Positions 1-7,865 of a stretch of 12,448 nucleotides of DNA are shown here, in pieces. The DNA lies in contig JAQCAN010000045.1 of assembly GCA_027621335.1 (NCBI GenBank), forward strand, positions 1-12,448. Direction: 5' to 3'. Position 1 is the stretch's first letter. Every line of letters begins with the position of its first letter. The notes under the pieces were generated by a model. That model was not told the DNA's origin. It worked only from the letters and a program-made list of their open reading frames with translations, and made no database searches. The stretch is from Bacteroidota bacterium. GTDB lineage: Bacteria; Bacteroidota; Bacteroidia; Flavobacteriales_D; JABDKJ01. A program made the translations under genes and the position numbers.

Positions 1-100
1 TCTGAATTTTTGGATTCAATTTGAAAGGCACCTGAACGATGGAGAACTTCTTATGGAGTCCTCCATACTTCTGCTGGTACTGGCATTTGTGATGATCTAA
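1..100 (+). CDS. Possible C-terminal fragment of an unidentified + strand gene
   Basis: One + strand frame is open from base 2 to a TAA at 98-100 (33 codons). The visible tail has a charged, polar part (FERHLNDGE) followed by a hydrophobic end (ILLLVLAFVMI), which would suit a last membrane segment. The stop lies directly against the stop of the leftward lolA gene at 101, a tail-to-tail arrangement like that of argS and purB later in the window. The family cannot be recognised from so little. The opposite strand is also open across these 100 bases in one frame but lacks a convincing ATG, so a leftward gene is less likely. The call rests only on the open frame and the neat junction. Confidence 0.35.
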   Translation, partial: LNFWIQFERHLNDGELLMESSILLLVLAFVMI

Positions 101-754
101 TCACCTATTATCTATGACCTCGACTCCAGGGAACTTTGTCTTATCGAATTTGAATTCGCTGCTGTTGATATAACCGACATCGAAAGAAGTCAGGTCGTAC
201 TCTATGTCATTTCCTTCCTTACCATAGATAACCGCTCTTTTCATCTCCATGGCATCCTTGTCGATGTAGAGTTTTATGGTATGAAAACTCTTGTCCTTAG
301 GGTCTTTGGGAAAGAGCTTTATCACATGGCAGGACGTACCATTCAAGGTTTCCAATCCAACATATTGATTGTTGAATCCGGTCTCCCATATGGTGAAAAG
401 TTGTGCAGGTTCTATACCTTCTTCATCGTAAATATCCTCAGCAAGATCAATCATGACTTCATTGGACTTCTTGGAATAGGTCCAAACGGTCTCTCCATTG
501 CTTATGACTGTGAAATCGCCAATGACCACCTTATAGCTATCTCCAGATACCTTGATGCTCCCTTCTTGCTTCACCTCAGTGGCGGACTGCTTGTCTGTCA
601 TCTTGGACTTGAAGCTAGCCGAGACGCTCTCATATTGCTGCATGTCCTTGCTCAGTTGGTCAAGGATGGCCGTTGCCTTGGTATCTTGTGAATGAACCAA
701 GGCGGTGGTCATGCTAAAGACGAGAGCTAATGTAGCGTTCAATAGGTTTTTCAT
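101..754 (-). CDS. lolA: LolA-like outer-membrane lipoprotein carrier protein
   Basis: Periplasmic chaperone of the LolA/LolB fold. The family takes lipoproteins released from the inner membrane by LolCDE and carries them to the outer membrane. From the ATG at 754 the protein has 217 residues, close to the family's usual length. Residues 1-22 form a signal peptide (MKNLLN, a hydrophobic core, then ALVHSQ). Visible family features are the NGETVWTYSKKSNEV strand pair near residues 86-100 and the C-terminal FKFDKTKFPGVEVID near 201-215. The frame also opens upstream with a TTG at 781 that would overlap the ftsK stop. The ATG is preferred because it places the signal peptide at the N terminus. 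It starts 23 nt after the ftsK stop, so the two genes are probably co-transcribed. No Shine-Dalgarno is visible. Bacteroidota LolA proteins are divergent, so function is inferred from family. Confidence 0.88.
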   Translation of the reverse strand: MKNLLNATLALVFSMTTALVHSQDTKATAILDQLSKDMQQYESVSASFKSKMTDKQSATEVKQEGSIKVSGDSYKVVIGDFTVISNGETVWTYSKKSNEVMIDLAEDIYDEEGIEPAQLFTIWETGFNNQYVGLETLNGTSCHVIKLFPKDPKDKSFHTIKLYIDKDAMEMKRAVIYGKEGNDIEYDLTSFDVGYINSSEFKFDKTKFPGVEVIDNR

Positions 755-777
755 GGTGTTCAATTGATGAATGGAAT

Positions 778-3291
778 TCAAGACTGATGCTCCTGATTCA
801 AATACTGTTCCAAACTGTATTCATCAGGTACGAGAACCTTTCTAGCCTTGGATCCTTCAAAGGGACCAACGATGCCCGCAGCCTCCAGCTGATCCACCAA
901 ACGGCCAGCACGGTTATAACCCAGCTTGAGCTTTCTTTGGAGTAAGGACGTGGAGCCTTGTTGATGCATCACAATGACCCTTGCCGCATCTTCGAATAGA
1001 GCATCCCTCTCGCCATCCTCGAACATTCCTCCTTCATTGGCATTTTCATCCACATACTCAGGAAGCAGATGAGCATCAGGATATCCGCGCTGATTGCCTA
1101 TAAATTCACAGATTTCCTCCACTTCAGGGGTATCCACGAAGGCGCACTGCAAACGTATGAGTTCATTTCCGGTGCTTAGCAGCATATCTCCCCTTCCAAT
1201 CAGCTGATCTGCACCTCCTGAGTCCAAGATGGTCCTAGAATCGATCTTGGAGGTGACTCGGAAGGCAATCCTTGCTGGGAAGTTCGCCTTGATGGTACCC
1301 GTGATGATATTCACCGAAGGTCGCTGAGTGGCAATGATCAAGTGGATACCGATAGCCCTTGCCAATTGAGCCAAACGGGCGATGGGGCCCTCCACTTCTT
1401 TACCTGCAGTCATGATAAGGTCAGCAAACTCGTCCACTACAAGAACGATGTAGGGCAGATATCGGTGACCGTTCTCTGGGTTGAGTCTGCGTTTGATGAA
1501 CTTGGAGTTGTACTCCTTGATGTTCCTTACTTGAGCTTCCTTGAGAAGATCATAGCGTTGATCCATCTCCACACAAAGGGAATTCAATGTCGTGACCACC
1601 TTACTTGTATCCGTGATAATCGCCTCTTCCTCACCAGGCAGTTTGGCTAAGTAATGCCGCTCAATCTTATTGAACAAGGTAAGTTCCACCTTCTTGGGAT
1701 CCACTAGAACGAACTTGATCTGAGAAGGGTGTTTTTTATAGAGCAATGAGACCAATATCGCATTCAGGCCCACCGATTTCCCCTGGCCAGTGGCCCCTGC
1801 CATGAGGAGGTGCGGCATCTTGGCGAGGTCCGTGACGAAGGTCTCATTGGAAATGGTCTTACCGAGAGCGATCGGGAGGGCCATATCGGCATTCTGGAAC
1901 TTATCCGAAGCAATGACGGTGCGCATGGATACCGTATCTGGGTTGCTATTCGGTACTTCGATACCAATAGTTCCCTTCCCAGGGATGGGAGCAATGATCC
2001 TGATTCCCAATGCAGCCAAACTCAAAGCGATGTCATCCTCCAGGTTCTTGATCTTGGAGATCCTAACCCCTGCTTCAGGAACAATCTCATAAAGGGTCAC
2101 TGTAGGTCCTATGGTCGCCTTGATCTTTGCGATACCGATCTTATAGTTCGCCAAAGTCTCCACGATCCTGTTCTTGTTCATCTCCAGTTCCTCCTTTGTC
2201 ACGCTATTAGGATTACTTGGATGTTCCTCAAGAAGTTCGATACTTGGCAGTTGGTAGGATGAAAGATCCAGTGTAGGATCGTATTCCCCAAATTCCATGA
2301 CCTTTTGATTCAGTTCATCCTCGGACAGCACTGCTTCTTCATGTGCTTTCTCTATTTGGAAATCTGAATCCTCCTCACTACTCGATTCATGGGCTTTGGG
2401 GAGCTCGGCAATCGGTTCCTGTTCATCGAAGTCATCGGAGTCATCCGACAAGATAGAATCCAGGATATCCTCTTCTATCTGAAGTTCCTTTTCACTCGGG
2501 CTCATCACAAGTTCAGGCTCCTCTTCTTCCGTATCGAGGTCTTCATTCATCAGGGATTCTTCTTCCGTCTCGGAATCTTCGTCTTCTGCTTCAAAAGGGA
2601 CAGGACTTATGCTCGGTTGGGTTTCTAGATCGGACACTGCATCCCCATCTTCCTTGGCTAGGGATATACTCTCGAGCAGGTCTTTCACCCATTGGAATTG
2701 AGGGTTGAAGGCTATAATGATGAAGGATGTGAAGATCAGACCAAGGATGGCCACTGTGCCTATATTTCCAAAGGTGGCTATTCCCCATAACCGACTTTCA
2801 AAACCTATCGCCCCTCCCAAATGGACCAATGATGGAAAGAAGTAACCTAAGCTCAATGCCCCCCATACAAGAACGAAGGCGCTGATACTCAATGTCTTCC
2901 AAAATGGAAGGGGGTATCTACCAATGAGCAACTTGAGTCCGAAAAAGACGGATAAGAAGGGGAACACAAAGGAAGACAGACCGAATCCTTTGAAAAAACT
3001 CAGATGAGCTATCACTGCACCCAGTTTGCCCAAGAGGTTGTTCACTCTCATCGTCTTATCCAGGAGGAAATCAGAAAGATCTCCCAAAAGAAGCGACTGG
3101 TCATGCCGCCATGTGAAGAGGTAACTGATGTAGGCCATGCTCACCAATAGGCCTGAGACCACGAGCAGAATTCCGAAGATACGCTTGGAACGCTGGGAGC
3201 GTATGGCATTTATCACATTGGCCACTACTCTACCAGCCGCCTCCAATTTGTTGGATTCCTTACCCTTTTTTGTACCCTTCCTCTTAGCCAT
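778..3291 (-). CDS. ftsK: DNA translocase FtsK
   Basis: Membrane-anchored DNA motor at the division septum that pumps the terminus region and activates XerCD recombination at dif. The 837 residues, counted from the ATG at 3291, show a lysine-rich N terminus and four membrane segments at about 37-60, 95-125, 133-153 and 177-196. A strongly acidic Glu/Asp/Ser-rich linker follows at about 232-326. The motor contains Walker A GATGQGKS at 499-506 and Walker B LVVDEFADL with Asp620-Glu621. A C-terminal winged-helix gamma domain lies at about 761-821, with the hallmark NRAGRLVDQLEAAGIVGP. The linker is much shorter than in E. coli FtsK (about 1330 residues), as is usual outside gammaproteobacteria. 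An in-frame TTG at 3303 is the only earlier start. The ATG is chosen because the TAnnTTTG promoter element at 3311-3318 would leave almost no leader for the TTG. lolA follows downstream. Confidence 0.97.
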   Translation of the reverse strand: MAKRKGTKKGKESNKLEAAGRVVANVINAIRSQRSKRIFGILLVVSGLLVSMAYISYLFTWRHDQSLLLGDLSDFLLDKTMRVNNLLGKLGAVIAHLSFFKGFGLSSFVFPFLSVFFGLKLLIGRYPLPFWKTLSISAFVLVWGALSLGYFFPSLVHLGGAIGFESRLWGIATFGNIGTVAILGLIFTSFIIIAFNPQFQWVKDLLESISLAKEDGDAVSDLETQPSISPVPFEAEDEDSETEEESLMNEDLDTEEEEPELVMSPSEKELQIEEDILDSILSDDSDDFDEQEPIAELPKAHESSSEEDSDFQIEKAHEEAVLSEDELNQKVMEFGEYDPTLDLSSYQLPSIELLEEHPSNPNSVTKEELEMNKNRIVETLANYKIGIAKIKATIGPTVTLYEIVPEAGVRISKIKNLEDDIALSLAALGIRIIAPIPGKGTIGIEVPNSNPDTVSMRTVIASDKFQNADMALPIALGKTISNETFVTDLAKMPHLLMAGATGQGKSVGLNAILVSLLYKKHPSQIKFVLVDPKKVELTLFNKIERHYLAKLPGEEEAIITDTSKVVTTLNSLCVEMDQRYDLLKEAQVRNIKEYNSKFIKRRLNPENGHRYLPYIVLVVDEFADLIMTAGKEVEGPIARLAQLARAIGIHLIIATQRPSVNIITGTIKANFPARIAFRVTSKIDSRTILDSGGADQLIGRGDMLLSTGNELIRLQCAFVDTPEVEEICEFIGNQRGYPDAHLLPEYVDENANEGGMFEDGERDALFEDAARVIVMHQQGSTSLLQRKLKLGYNRAGRLVDQLEAAGIVGPFEGSKARKVLVPDEYSLEQYLNQEHQS

Positions 3292-3310
3292 CGCATGATC
3301 CAATAAGAAA

Positions 3311-3318
3311 CAAAAATA
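3311..3318 (-). promoter_or_regulatory. Bacteroidota-type -7 promoter element before ftsK
   Basis: Reading leftward, the sequence is TATTTTTG, an exact match to the TAnnTTTG -7 consensus of Bacteroidota primary sigma factors. Nineteen nucleotides separate it from the ftsK ATG, so transcription would start with a very short leader. No clear -33 TTTG/TTG box is seen at the right distance, so support rests on the motif and its position. Confidence 0.45.
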
Positions 3319-3392
3319 GGGTAAGACCTCGCGGCATCACCCTTCACCACTACCGTATTTTAACACAGGAATGTTGGCTTAATTGCACAGTG

Positions 3393-3412
3393 TCTAAGAG
3401 GAAGCTCTTAGA
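3393..3412 (-). terminator. Hairpin spanning the stop codon of the lipoprotein gene
   Basis: A perfect 8-bp inverted repeat (TCTAAGAG / CTCTTAGA) with a 4-nt loop covers the TAA stop of the leftward lipoprotein gene at 3408-3410. It could end transcription of that gene before the ftsK promoter 75-80 nt further on. No T-tract follows it on the leftward strand, so it is not a classical intrinsic terminator. It may only protect the 3' end, or be chance. Confidence 0.28.
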
Positions 3413-4121
3413 TTTCGAAGGATTCCATGAGCTTTTCGATCTCTACTTTGATGTACTTGTAAGAGACCCGCTTGTATTCCTCATCAATGATGAATTCTTG
3501 TTTGTCCACCTCCGTTTGGATCACTTCTTCGGCCATCAATCGCATGCGTATGTCGAACATATCGATGTCATAACCTAGTAAAAAGCCATTCACCTCATCG
3601 AACGGACTGCACCAATTGGGATTCTTTACTCCAATGTACTCCGAGTAATAGATGTCGATGTCCTCGGCATTGAGATCATAGAATACCCCATGTGCACGCT
3701 TACACGGAATCCCTGCTAGAGTGTCCTGGATATCGGATTGGATGATGACGAAAGGTGGAAAATCCTGCATTAACTCGTCAATGTCCACCTCGTCATATTC
3801 GCATGCCAACTTCTTCTTGAAGACCTTAAGCATCTGACTGTACTGTCTATTATCAGAATCCACAGTGATCTTGTTCTTAAAGATGCCGCCATAAGTACTG
3901 AACTCTGAATTGTACTGGTTACCCTTGAATGTGACTTTCATCTCCTCCGGAAGTATGGATGCCAACATGTTGTCCTCTTCCATCTCTGGATAAGTCACTT
4001 TATAGGTCACCTTTCCCTGATCGATAGTATCCTTGAAGAGTTCGTTTGCGCCTTGACATGCATAGAGCACGATGAACACACTCACGCCAAATACTCCTGC
4101 AATCGCTTTAAACCTCATCAT
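3408..4121 (-). CDS. Uncharacterised envelope lipoprotein (Flavobacteriales-type hypothetical)
   Basis: I do not recognise a named function. From the ATG at 4121 there are 237 residues. The N terminus is a short charged stretch, a hydrophobic core (IAGVFGVSVFIVLYAC) and a cysteine at 22. The sequence VLYAC before that residue fits a lipobox, though Tyr at -2 is not ideal. The mature part is acidic, with alternating short strands (GKVTYKVTYPE, EMKVTFKGNQY, KRVSYKYIKVEIEKL) and a GIPCKRAHG turn followed by DIDIYYSEYIGVKNPNW. This pattern resembles beta-rich DUF4412/GLPGLI-like Bacteroidota lipoproteins, but that is an impression rather than a domain match. Other cysteines are at about 107, 140 and 171. 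TTG at 4124 and a second ATG at 4118 are alternative starts. The gene is divergent from the arginine-metabolism unit and upstream of ftsK on the same strand. Confidence 0.8.
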   Translation of the reverse strand: MMRFKAIAGVFGVSVFIVLYACQGANELFKDTIDQGKVTYKVTYPEMEEDNMLASILPEEMKVTFKGNQYNSEFSTYGGIFKNKITVDSDNRQYSQMLKVFKKKLACEYDEVDIDELMQDFPPFVIIQSDIQDTLAGIPCKRAHGVFYDLNAEDIDIYYSEYIGVKNPNWCSPFDEVNGFLLGYDIDMFDIRMRLMAEEVIQTEVDKQEFIIDEEYKRVSYKYIKVEIEKLMESFEI

Positions 4122-4191
4122 CAAAGGGAGTAGTTAATCTCTGCTCTTACGCAGGCCTAGTTTAAAAGGTTTCTCAGGCCGCTAATAAGCT

Positions 4192-4199
4192 TAATTTTG
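4192..4199 (+). promoter_or_regulatory. Bacteroidota-type -7 promoter element before the arginine unit
   Basis: TAATTTTG matches TAnnTTTG exactly and ends 22 nt before the GTG start at 4222. A TTTC at 4170-4173, 18 nt upstream, is a one-mismatch candidate for the -33 TTTG box. No second such motif is seen before the two downstream genes, which fits one promoter for all three. Confidence 0.5.
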
Positions 4200-4221
4200 C
4201 CGCCACCCAAATAATCGAATC

Positions 4222-5133
4222 GTGAGACCCAGTGTGTATGATGAGAGCTCTCCGCTCAAAGAAGTGGTCCTGGGATTGGCCAAAGACTTTGGAGATATCC
4301 CTAATTCCGAAGACTGTCCTGACCCCAAATCATTAGAACATGTGATAAACGGCACCTACCCTCATCAAGAGGCTCTCATCCGAGAAATGACGGCTGTCAA
4401 AGATGTGCTAGAACGTTATGGGGTCAAGGTTTTCAGGCCTCATAACATCCCAGGATTGAATCAGATCTTCGCTAGGGACATCACCTTTGTCATAGAAGAT
4501 AAGATACTCATTCCCAATATCTTGAAGACGAGAGAAGATGAGTTGGATGGCATAGAATATATCCTGGCTCACTTTGAAGAAGATTGTATTCTGGACCTGG
4601 AAGAGGGAATCAGGGCGGAAGGCGGTGATGTGATGCCATGGAAAGACCACTTATTCATAGGTTACAGTGCAACTGAGGATTTTGACCGTTTCCGAACAGC
4701 AAGAACCAACCAACGAGCAGTGGACTTCATGAGAGAAAGATTCCCTCATCGTGAAGTGAGGGCCATCGAACTAGTCAAGAGTGACACGGACCCCAGGGTG
4801 AATGCACTTCATCTGGACTGCTGTTTCCAGCCTTTCGGGGAAGGACAGGCCATCCTCTATCCAGCTGGTATGAAACATAAAGAAGATGTGGAGTACATCA
4901 TTGAATTTTTCGGGAAAGAGAATATCATCGAGGTCAATCAAGAGGAATTCTATCATATGTTCCCCAACATTTTCTCAATCGACCCGAAGACCATCATCTC
5001 CAATACATCCTTCACCCGATTGAATACCCTACTGAGAGAGAGAGGCTTCATTGTGGAGGAAGTGACCTATAATGAAGTTTCAAAAATGGGTGGGCTATTT
5101 CGATGCTCCACCCTGCCATTGGTACGCTCATGA
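4222..5133 (+). CDS. Arginine deiminase / amidinotransferase-fold hydrolase
   Basis: Member of the guanidino-modifying pentein superfamily (arginine deiminase, dimethylarginine dimethylaminohydrolase, amidinotransferases). These act through a covalent cysteine intermediate. The 303 residues show the expected catalytic layout: FARD at 83-86, EGGD at 133-136, a His at 197 in ALHLDC, and the nucleophile Cys295 in GGLFRCSTLPLVR. The Arg-Cys-Ser and PL-x-R ending resembles arginine deiminase more than amidinotransferases. The protein is about 100 residues shorter than classical ArcA and nearer the DDAH size. Most likely it forms citrulline from arginine or a methylated arginine, but the substrate cannot be read from sequence. 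The start is a GTG: the N-terminal SSPLKEVVLG already matches the family start, and the promoter element lies just upstream. The TGA stop overlaps the next gene's ATG (ATGA at 5130-5133). Confidence 0.88.
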   Translation: MRPSVYDESSPLKEVVLGLAKDFGDIPNSEDCPDPKSLEHVINGTYPHQEALIREMTAVKDVLERYGVKVFRPHNIPGLNQIFARDITFVIEDKILIPNILKTREDELDGIEYILAHFEEDCILDLEEGIRAEGGDVMPWKDHLFIGYSATEDFDRFRTARTNQRAVDFMRERFPHREVRAIELVKSDTDPRVNALHLDCCFQPFGEGQAILYPAGMKHKEDVEYIIEFFGKENIIEVNQEEFYHMFPNIFSIDPKTIISNTSFTRLNTLLRERGFIVEEVTYNEVSKMGGLFRCSTLPLVRS

Positions 5134-6080
5134 GTAAAATGAATTATACCGACCGATTGGTCATGATAGAGCCTGTTGCCTTCAGGTACAATGAGCAAAC
5201 AGCTACGAACAACTACTACCAAAAGGTCTTATCGGGTCTTGATAATGAGCGAGCGCAGGCCAAGGCATCAAAGGAGTTCAATGATTTCGTGAGTGCCTTG
5301 GAGGACAAGGGAGTGACTGTTTGTGTCGTCAAGGACACTTTGGATCCCGATACACCGGATAGCATCTTTCCAAACAATTGGATCTCATTCCATGAAGACG
5401 GGACAGTGGGGCTCTACCCCATGTACGCTCCTAATAGAAGGTCTGAACGCAGACTGGATGTACTGGATTTGCTCAAAGACCGTGGAGCTCAAATCCACCA
5501 GGTAGTGGATTTCACAGACTCAGAGGAAGAAGGGTTCTATTTGGAAGGAACTGGGAGCATTGTTCTGGATCGCACTGAAAGGGTAGCCTATGCTGCACTC
5601 TCTGAACGCACAGATTCTGGACTTTTCATAGAATTCTGCAAGCAATTCGATTACACCCCTGTGACCTTCACCGCCTATCAGGATGTGGGCACGGAGCGCA
5701 AACCCATCTACCATACAAATGTGATGATGGCCATTGCTCAGACCTTTGCTATAATCTGTTTGGATTGTATTGACGACATGGATGAACGCCATGAAGTCAT
5801 AGAGATGCTTGAAGAAGGCCAAAAGGATATCATTGAGATCACAGAAGAACAGGTACAGCATTTTGCTGGAAACATGCTGCAGGTGGGAAAAGAGGGAAAA
5901 CCTTTTCTCGTCATGTCCGAAGCAGCCTATAAGAGTTTGGAGTCCGATCAGATTGAAGCGATAGAAGCACACTGCCCTATCCTGCACTCCTCATTGGACA
6001 CGATTGAAGCCTGTGGTGGTGGGAGTGCCCGATGTATGATGGCAGAAGATTTCCTACCCTACGCGAAACTTAAAGCATGA
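5130..6080 (+). CDS. ctlX: CtlX-type citrulline hydrolase (amidinotransferase family)
   Basis: The family is named after the Francisella citrulline utilisation enzyme, which hydrolyses citrulline to ornithine, CO2 and ammonia. The 316 residues carry the family landmarks: an early NEQTATNNYYQ, FPNNW at 80-84, EGTGS at 139-143, His195 in YHTNVMM, and nucleophile Cys302 in GGGSARCMMAE. The frame reaches back to an ATG at 5103, but the ATG at 5130 makes a 4-nt ATGA overlap with the upstream stop. It also puts the start close to the conserved LVMIEPVAF strand. An ATG at 5139 is also possible. Together with the upstream enzyme this suggests arginine to citrulline to ornithine. The TGA stop overlaps the argS start. 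Family assignment is firm; citrulline as substrate is inferred. Confidence 0.9.
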   Translation: MSKMNYTDRLVMIEPVAFRYNEQTATNNYYQKVLSGLDNERAQAKASKEFNDFVSALEDKGVTVCVVKDTLDPDTPDSIFPNNWISFHEDGTVGLYPMYAPNRRSERRLDVLDLLKDRGAQIHQVVDFTDSEEEGFYLEGTGSIVLDRTERVAYAALSERTDSGLFIEFCKQFDYTPVTFTAYQDVGTERKPIYHTNVMMAIAQTFAIICLDCIDDMDERHEVIEMLEEGQKDIIEITEEQVQHFAGNMLQVGKEGKPFLVMSEAAYKSLESDQIEAIEAHCPILHSSLDTIEACGGGSARCMMAEDFLPYAKLKA

Positions 6081-7861
6081 CCAGGACTCCTTTAGAATCC
6101 CTTCTGGACCAATCGGTTAGAGCCCTCTTGACCGAGAAAGGCATCAACTTCGGTGGTGAACTTCCATTTCAGCGAACACGGAAGGAGTTCCAAGGCGAGG
6201 TCACTCTAGTGACCTTTCCGCTTGCAAAGCCTATGGGTGTGAGCCCAGAGCAAGCTGCGGAAACACTAGGAAAAGCGTTGCTCGAAACCAATGGACTCAT
6301 TGCAGGATACAATGTGGTCAAAGGCTTCTTGAATATAGAGATGAGCAATCGCTATTGGGCCGATCAGATGGCCAACATGGCCTCTATTCTCGATTATGGA
6401 AAGGCTACTTCGAAGGATAAACCCTTGGTGATGGTCGAATATTCCTCGCCTAACACCAATAAGCCCCTTCATCTTGGGCACTTGAGGAATAACTTCCTCG
6501 GATGGTCGGTGGCTGAGATCCTTGCTTTTGCAGGACATAAGACCAAGAAGGTACAGATCATCAATGACCGTGGCATACACATCTGCAAGTCTATGCAAGC
6601 TTGGATAGCTGATGGACGAGAACTCAGTCCTGAAGACCTTGGCATGAAGGGTGATAAATTCGTTGGTCACTTCTATGTGGAATTCGATAAGGCCTTCAAG
6701 CGTGAGGTCGCTGATCTCATGGCCAAGGGAATCTCAGAGGAAAAAGCCAAAGAAGACTCGCCTTCCATGGTCGCAGCCCGTGATATTCTGATCAAATGGG
6801 AAAGTGAGGACAAGGATATCCGAGCGCTCTGGTCAAAGATGAATTCATGGGTATACGAGGGTTTCAGCAAGACCTATAAGAGGATGGAGGTGGATTTCGA
6901 TAGGAACTATTATGAGTCAGAGACCTACCTCATCGGAAAGGAAAAAGTCTTGGACGGTCTCTCACGGGGCATCTTCTATCAGCAAGAGGATGGCTCTATC
7001 TGGGTCGATCTCGAGACGTATGGCATGGACCAGAAACTTCTCCTGAGGTCAGACGGAACAGCCGTTTACATGACACAGGATATTGGTACCGCCATCCTAA
7101 GGTTCGAAGACAATCCTAGCTTGGCCTACCAGATCTATACCGTGGGGAATGAACAGGATTACCATTTCAAAGTCCTGTTCATCATCCTGGAACTTCTGGG
7201 CTATTCTTGGGCAAAGGATTGTTACCATCTCAGCTATGGGATGGTGGACCTTCCCAGTGGAAAGATGAAATCCCGAGAGGGAACCGTGGTCGATGCCGAT
7301 GACCTTATGGAGGACATGGTGACGACAGCTCAAGAGAAGACCGAGGAACTCGGAAAATTGGAAGGAATGAGCGCAGAAGAAAAATCTGAGCTGTTCGAGT
7401 TGATCGGCCTTGGTGCACTGAAATATTTCCTGCTCAAGGTGGACCCTAAGAAACGGATGCTATTCGATCCTGAGGAATCCATCGACCTACAAGGGAACAC
7501 TGCCCCCTTCATTCAGTACAGCCATGCGCGTATCAAGAGCATTCTGAAGAGATATGAGGGAGCGAAGGACTTCGATTCTTCGAAGATCAGCCTAGAAGAA
7601 TCTGAAAGACAGCTACTTGTAGAGCTCTCATACTTCCCTGTGGTAGTGGATGAGGCGGCTACTGCGTATAGTCCGGCTCTCGTTGCCAACTACATCTACG
7701 GATTGGTGAAAGGTTTCAATCAATTCTATCAGCAAGTCCCTATTCTCAAAGATGGGAATGGCGACACCGTGGCCTTTAGGATCACCCTTATCGAGAAAGT
7801 GGCGGAGGTCGTTAAGAACGGAATGGGTCTATTGGGAATAAGCGTCCCGGAGCGTATGTAA
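6077..7861 (+). CDS. argS: Arginine--tRNA ligase
   Basis: Class I aminoacyl-tRNA synthetase that charges tRNA-Arg with arginine using ATP. The 594 residues are a normal full length. The N-terminal additional domain (about 1-90) contacts the tRNA. The catalytic Rossmann domain has the HIGH-type motif HLGH at 132-135 and the NDRG loop near 163-166. The KMSKS-type loop is KMKSR at 396-400, followed by EGTVVDADDL. This altered KMSKS form is common in ArgRS, which needs tRNA for amino-acid activation. The C-terminal DALR anticodon-binding domain runs from about 476 to the usual GISVPERM end. The start ATG overlaps the ctlX stop by 4 nt (6077-6080), with no separate promoter visible, so its expression seems tied to the two guanidino hydrolases. 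It ends 4 nt short of the convergent purB stop. Confidence 0.97.
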   Translation: MTRTPLESLLDQSVRALLTEKGINFGGELPFQRTRKEFQGEVTLVTFPLAKPMGVSPEQAAETLGKALLETNGLIAGYNVVKGFLNIEMSNRYWADQMANMASILDYGKATSKDKPLVMVEYSSPNTNKPLHLGHLRNNFLGWSVAEILAFAGHKTKKVQIINDRGIHICKSMQAWIADGRELSPEDLGMKGDKFVGHFYVEFDKAFKREVADLMAKGISEEKAKEDSPSMVAARDILIKWESEDKDIRALWSKMNSWVYEGFSKTYKRMEVDFDRNYYESETYLIGKEKVLDGLSRGIFYQQEDGSIWVDLETYGMDQKLLLRSDGTAVYMTQDIGTAILRFEDNPSLAYQIYTVGNEQDYHFKVLFIILELLGYSWAKDCYHLSYGMVDLPSGKMKSREGTVVDADDLMEDMVTTAQEKTEELGKLEGMSAEEKSELFELIGLGALKYFLLKVDPKKRMLFDPEESIDLQGNTAPFIQYSHARIKSILKRYEGAKDFDSSKISLEESERQLLVELSYFPVVVDEAATAYSPALVANYIYGLVKGFNQFYQQVPILKDGNGDTVAFRITLIEKVAEVVKNGMGLLGISVPERM

Positions 7862-7865
7862 GCAC

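Noticed and set aside
281..691. 136-codon + strand ORF
   Set aside because: It lies entirely antisense to lolA, which has a clear signal peptide and family motifs, and its own translation resembles no protein family.
1810..2262. 150-codon + strand ORF
   Set aside because: Antisense shadow of the ftsK motor region; the translation looks random and no start context is seen.
4152..4180. Two CAGGCC hexamers 23 bp apart upstream of the arginine unit, considered as an operator
   Set aside because: Six-base repeats are expected by chance at this rate, and neither is palindromic enough to suggest a regulator such as ArgR.
5520..5987. 155-codon - strand ORF
   Set aside because: Antisense to ctlX, whose catalytic motifs are intact across the same bases.
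6266..6670. 134-codon - strand ORF
   Set aside because: Antisense to the argS catalytic domain, including the HLGH motif; no independent support.
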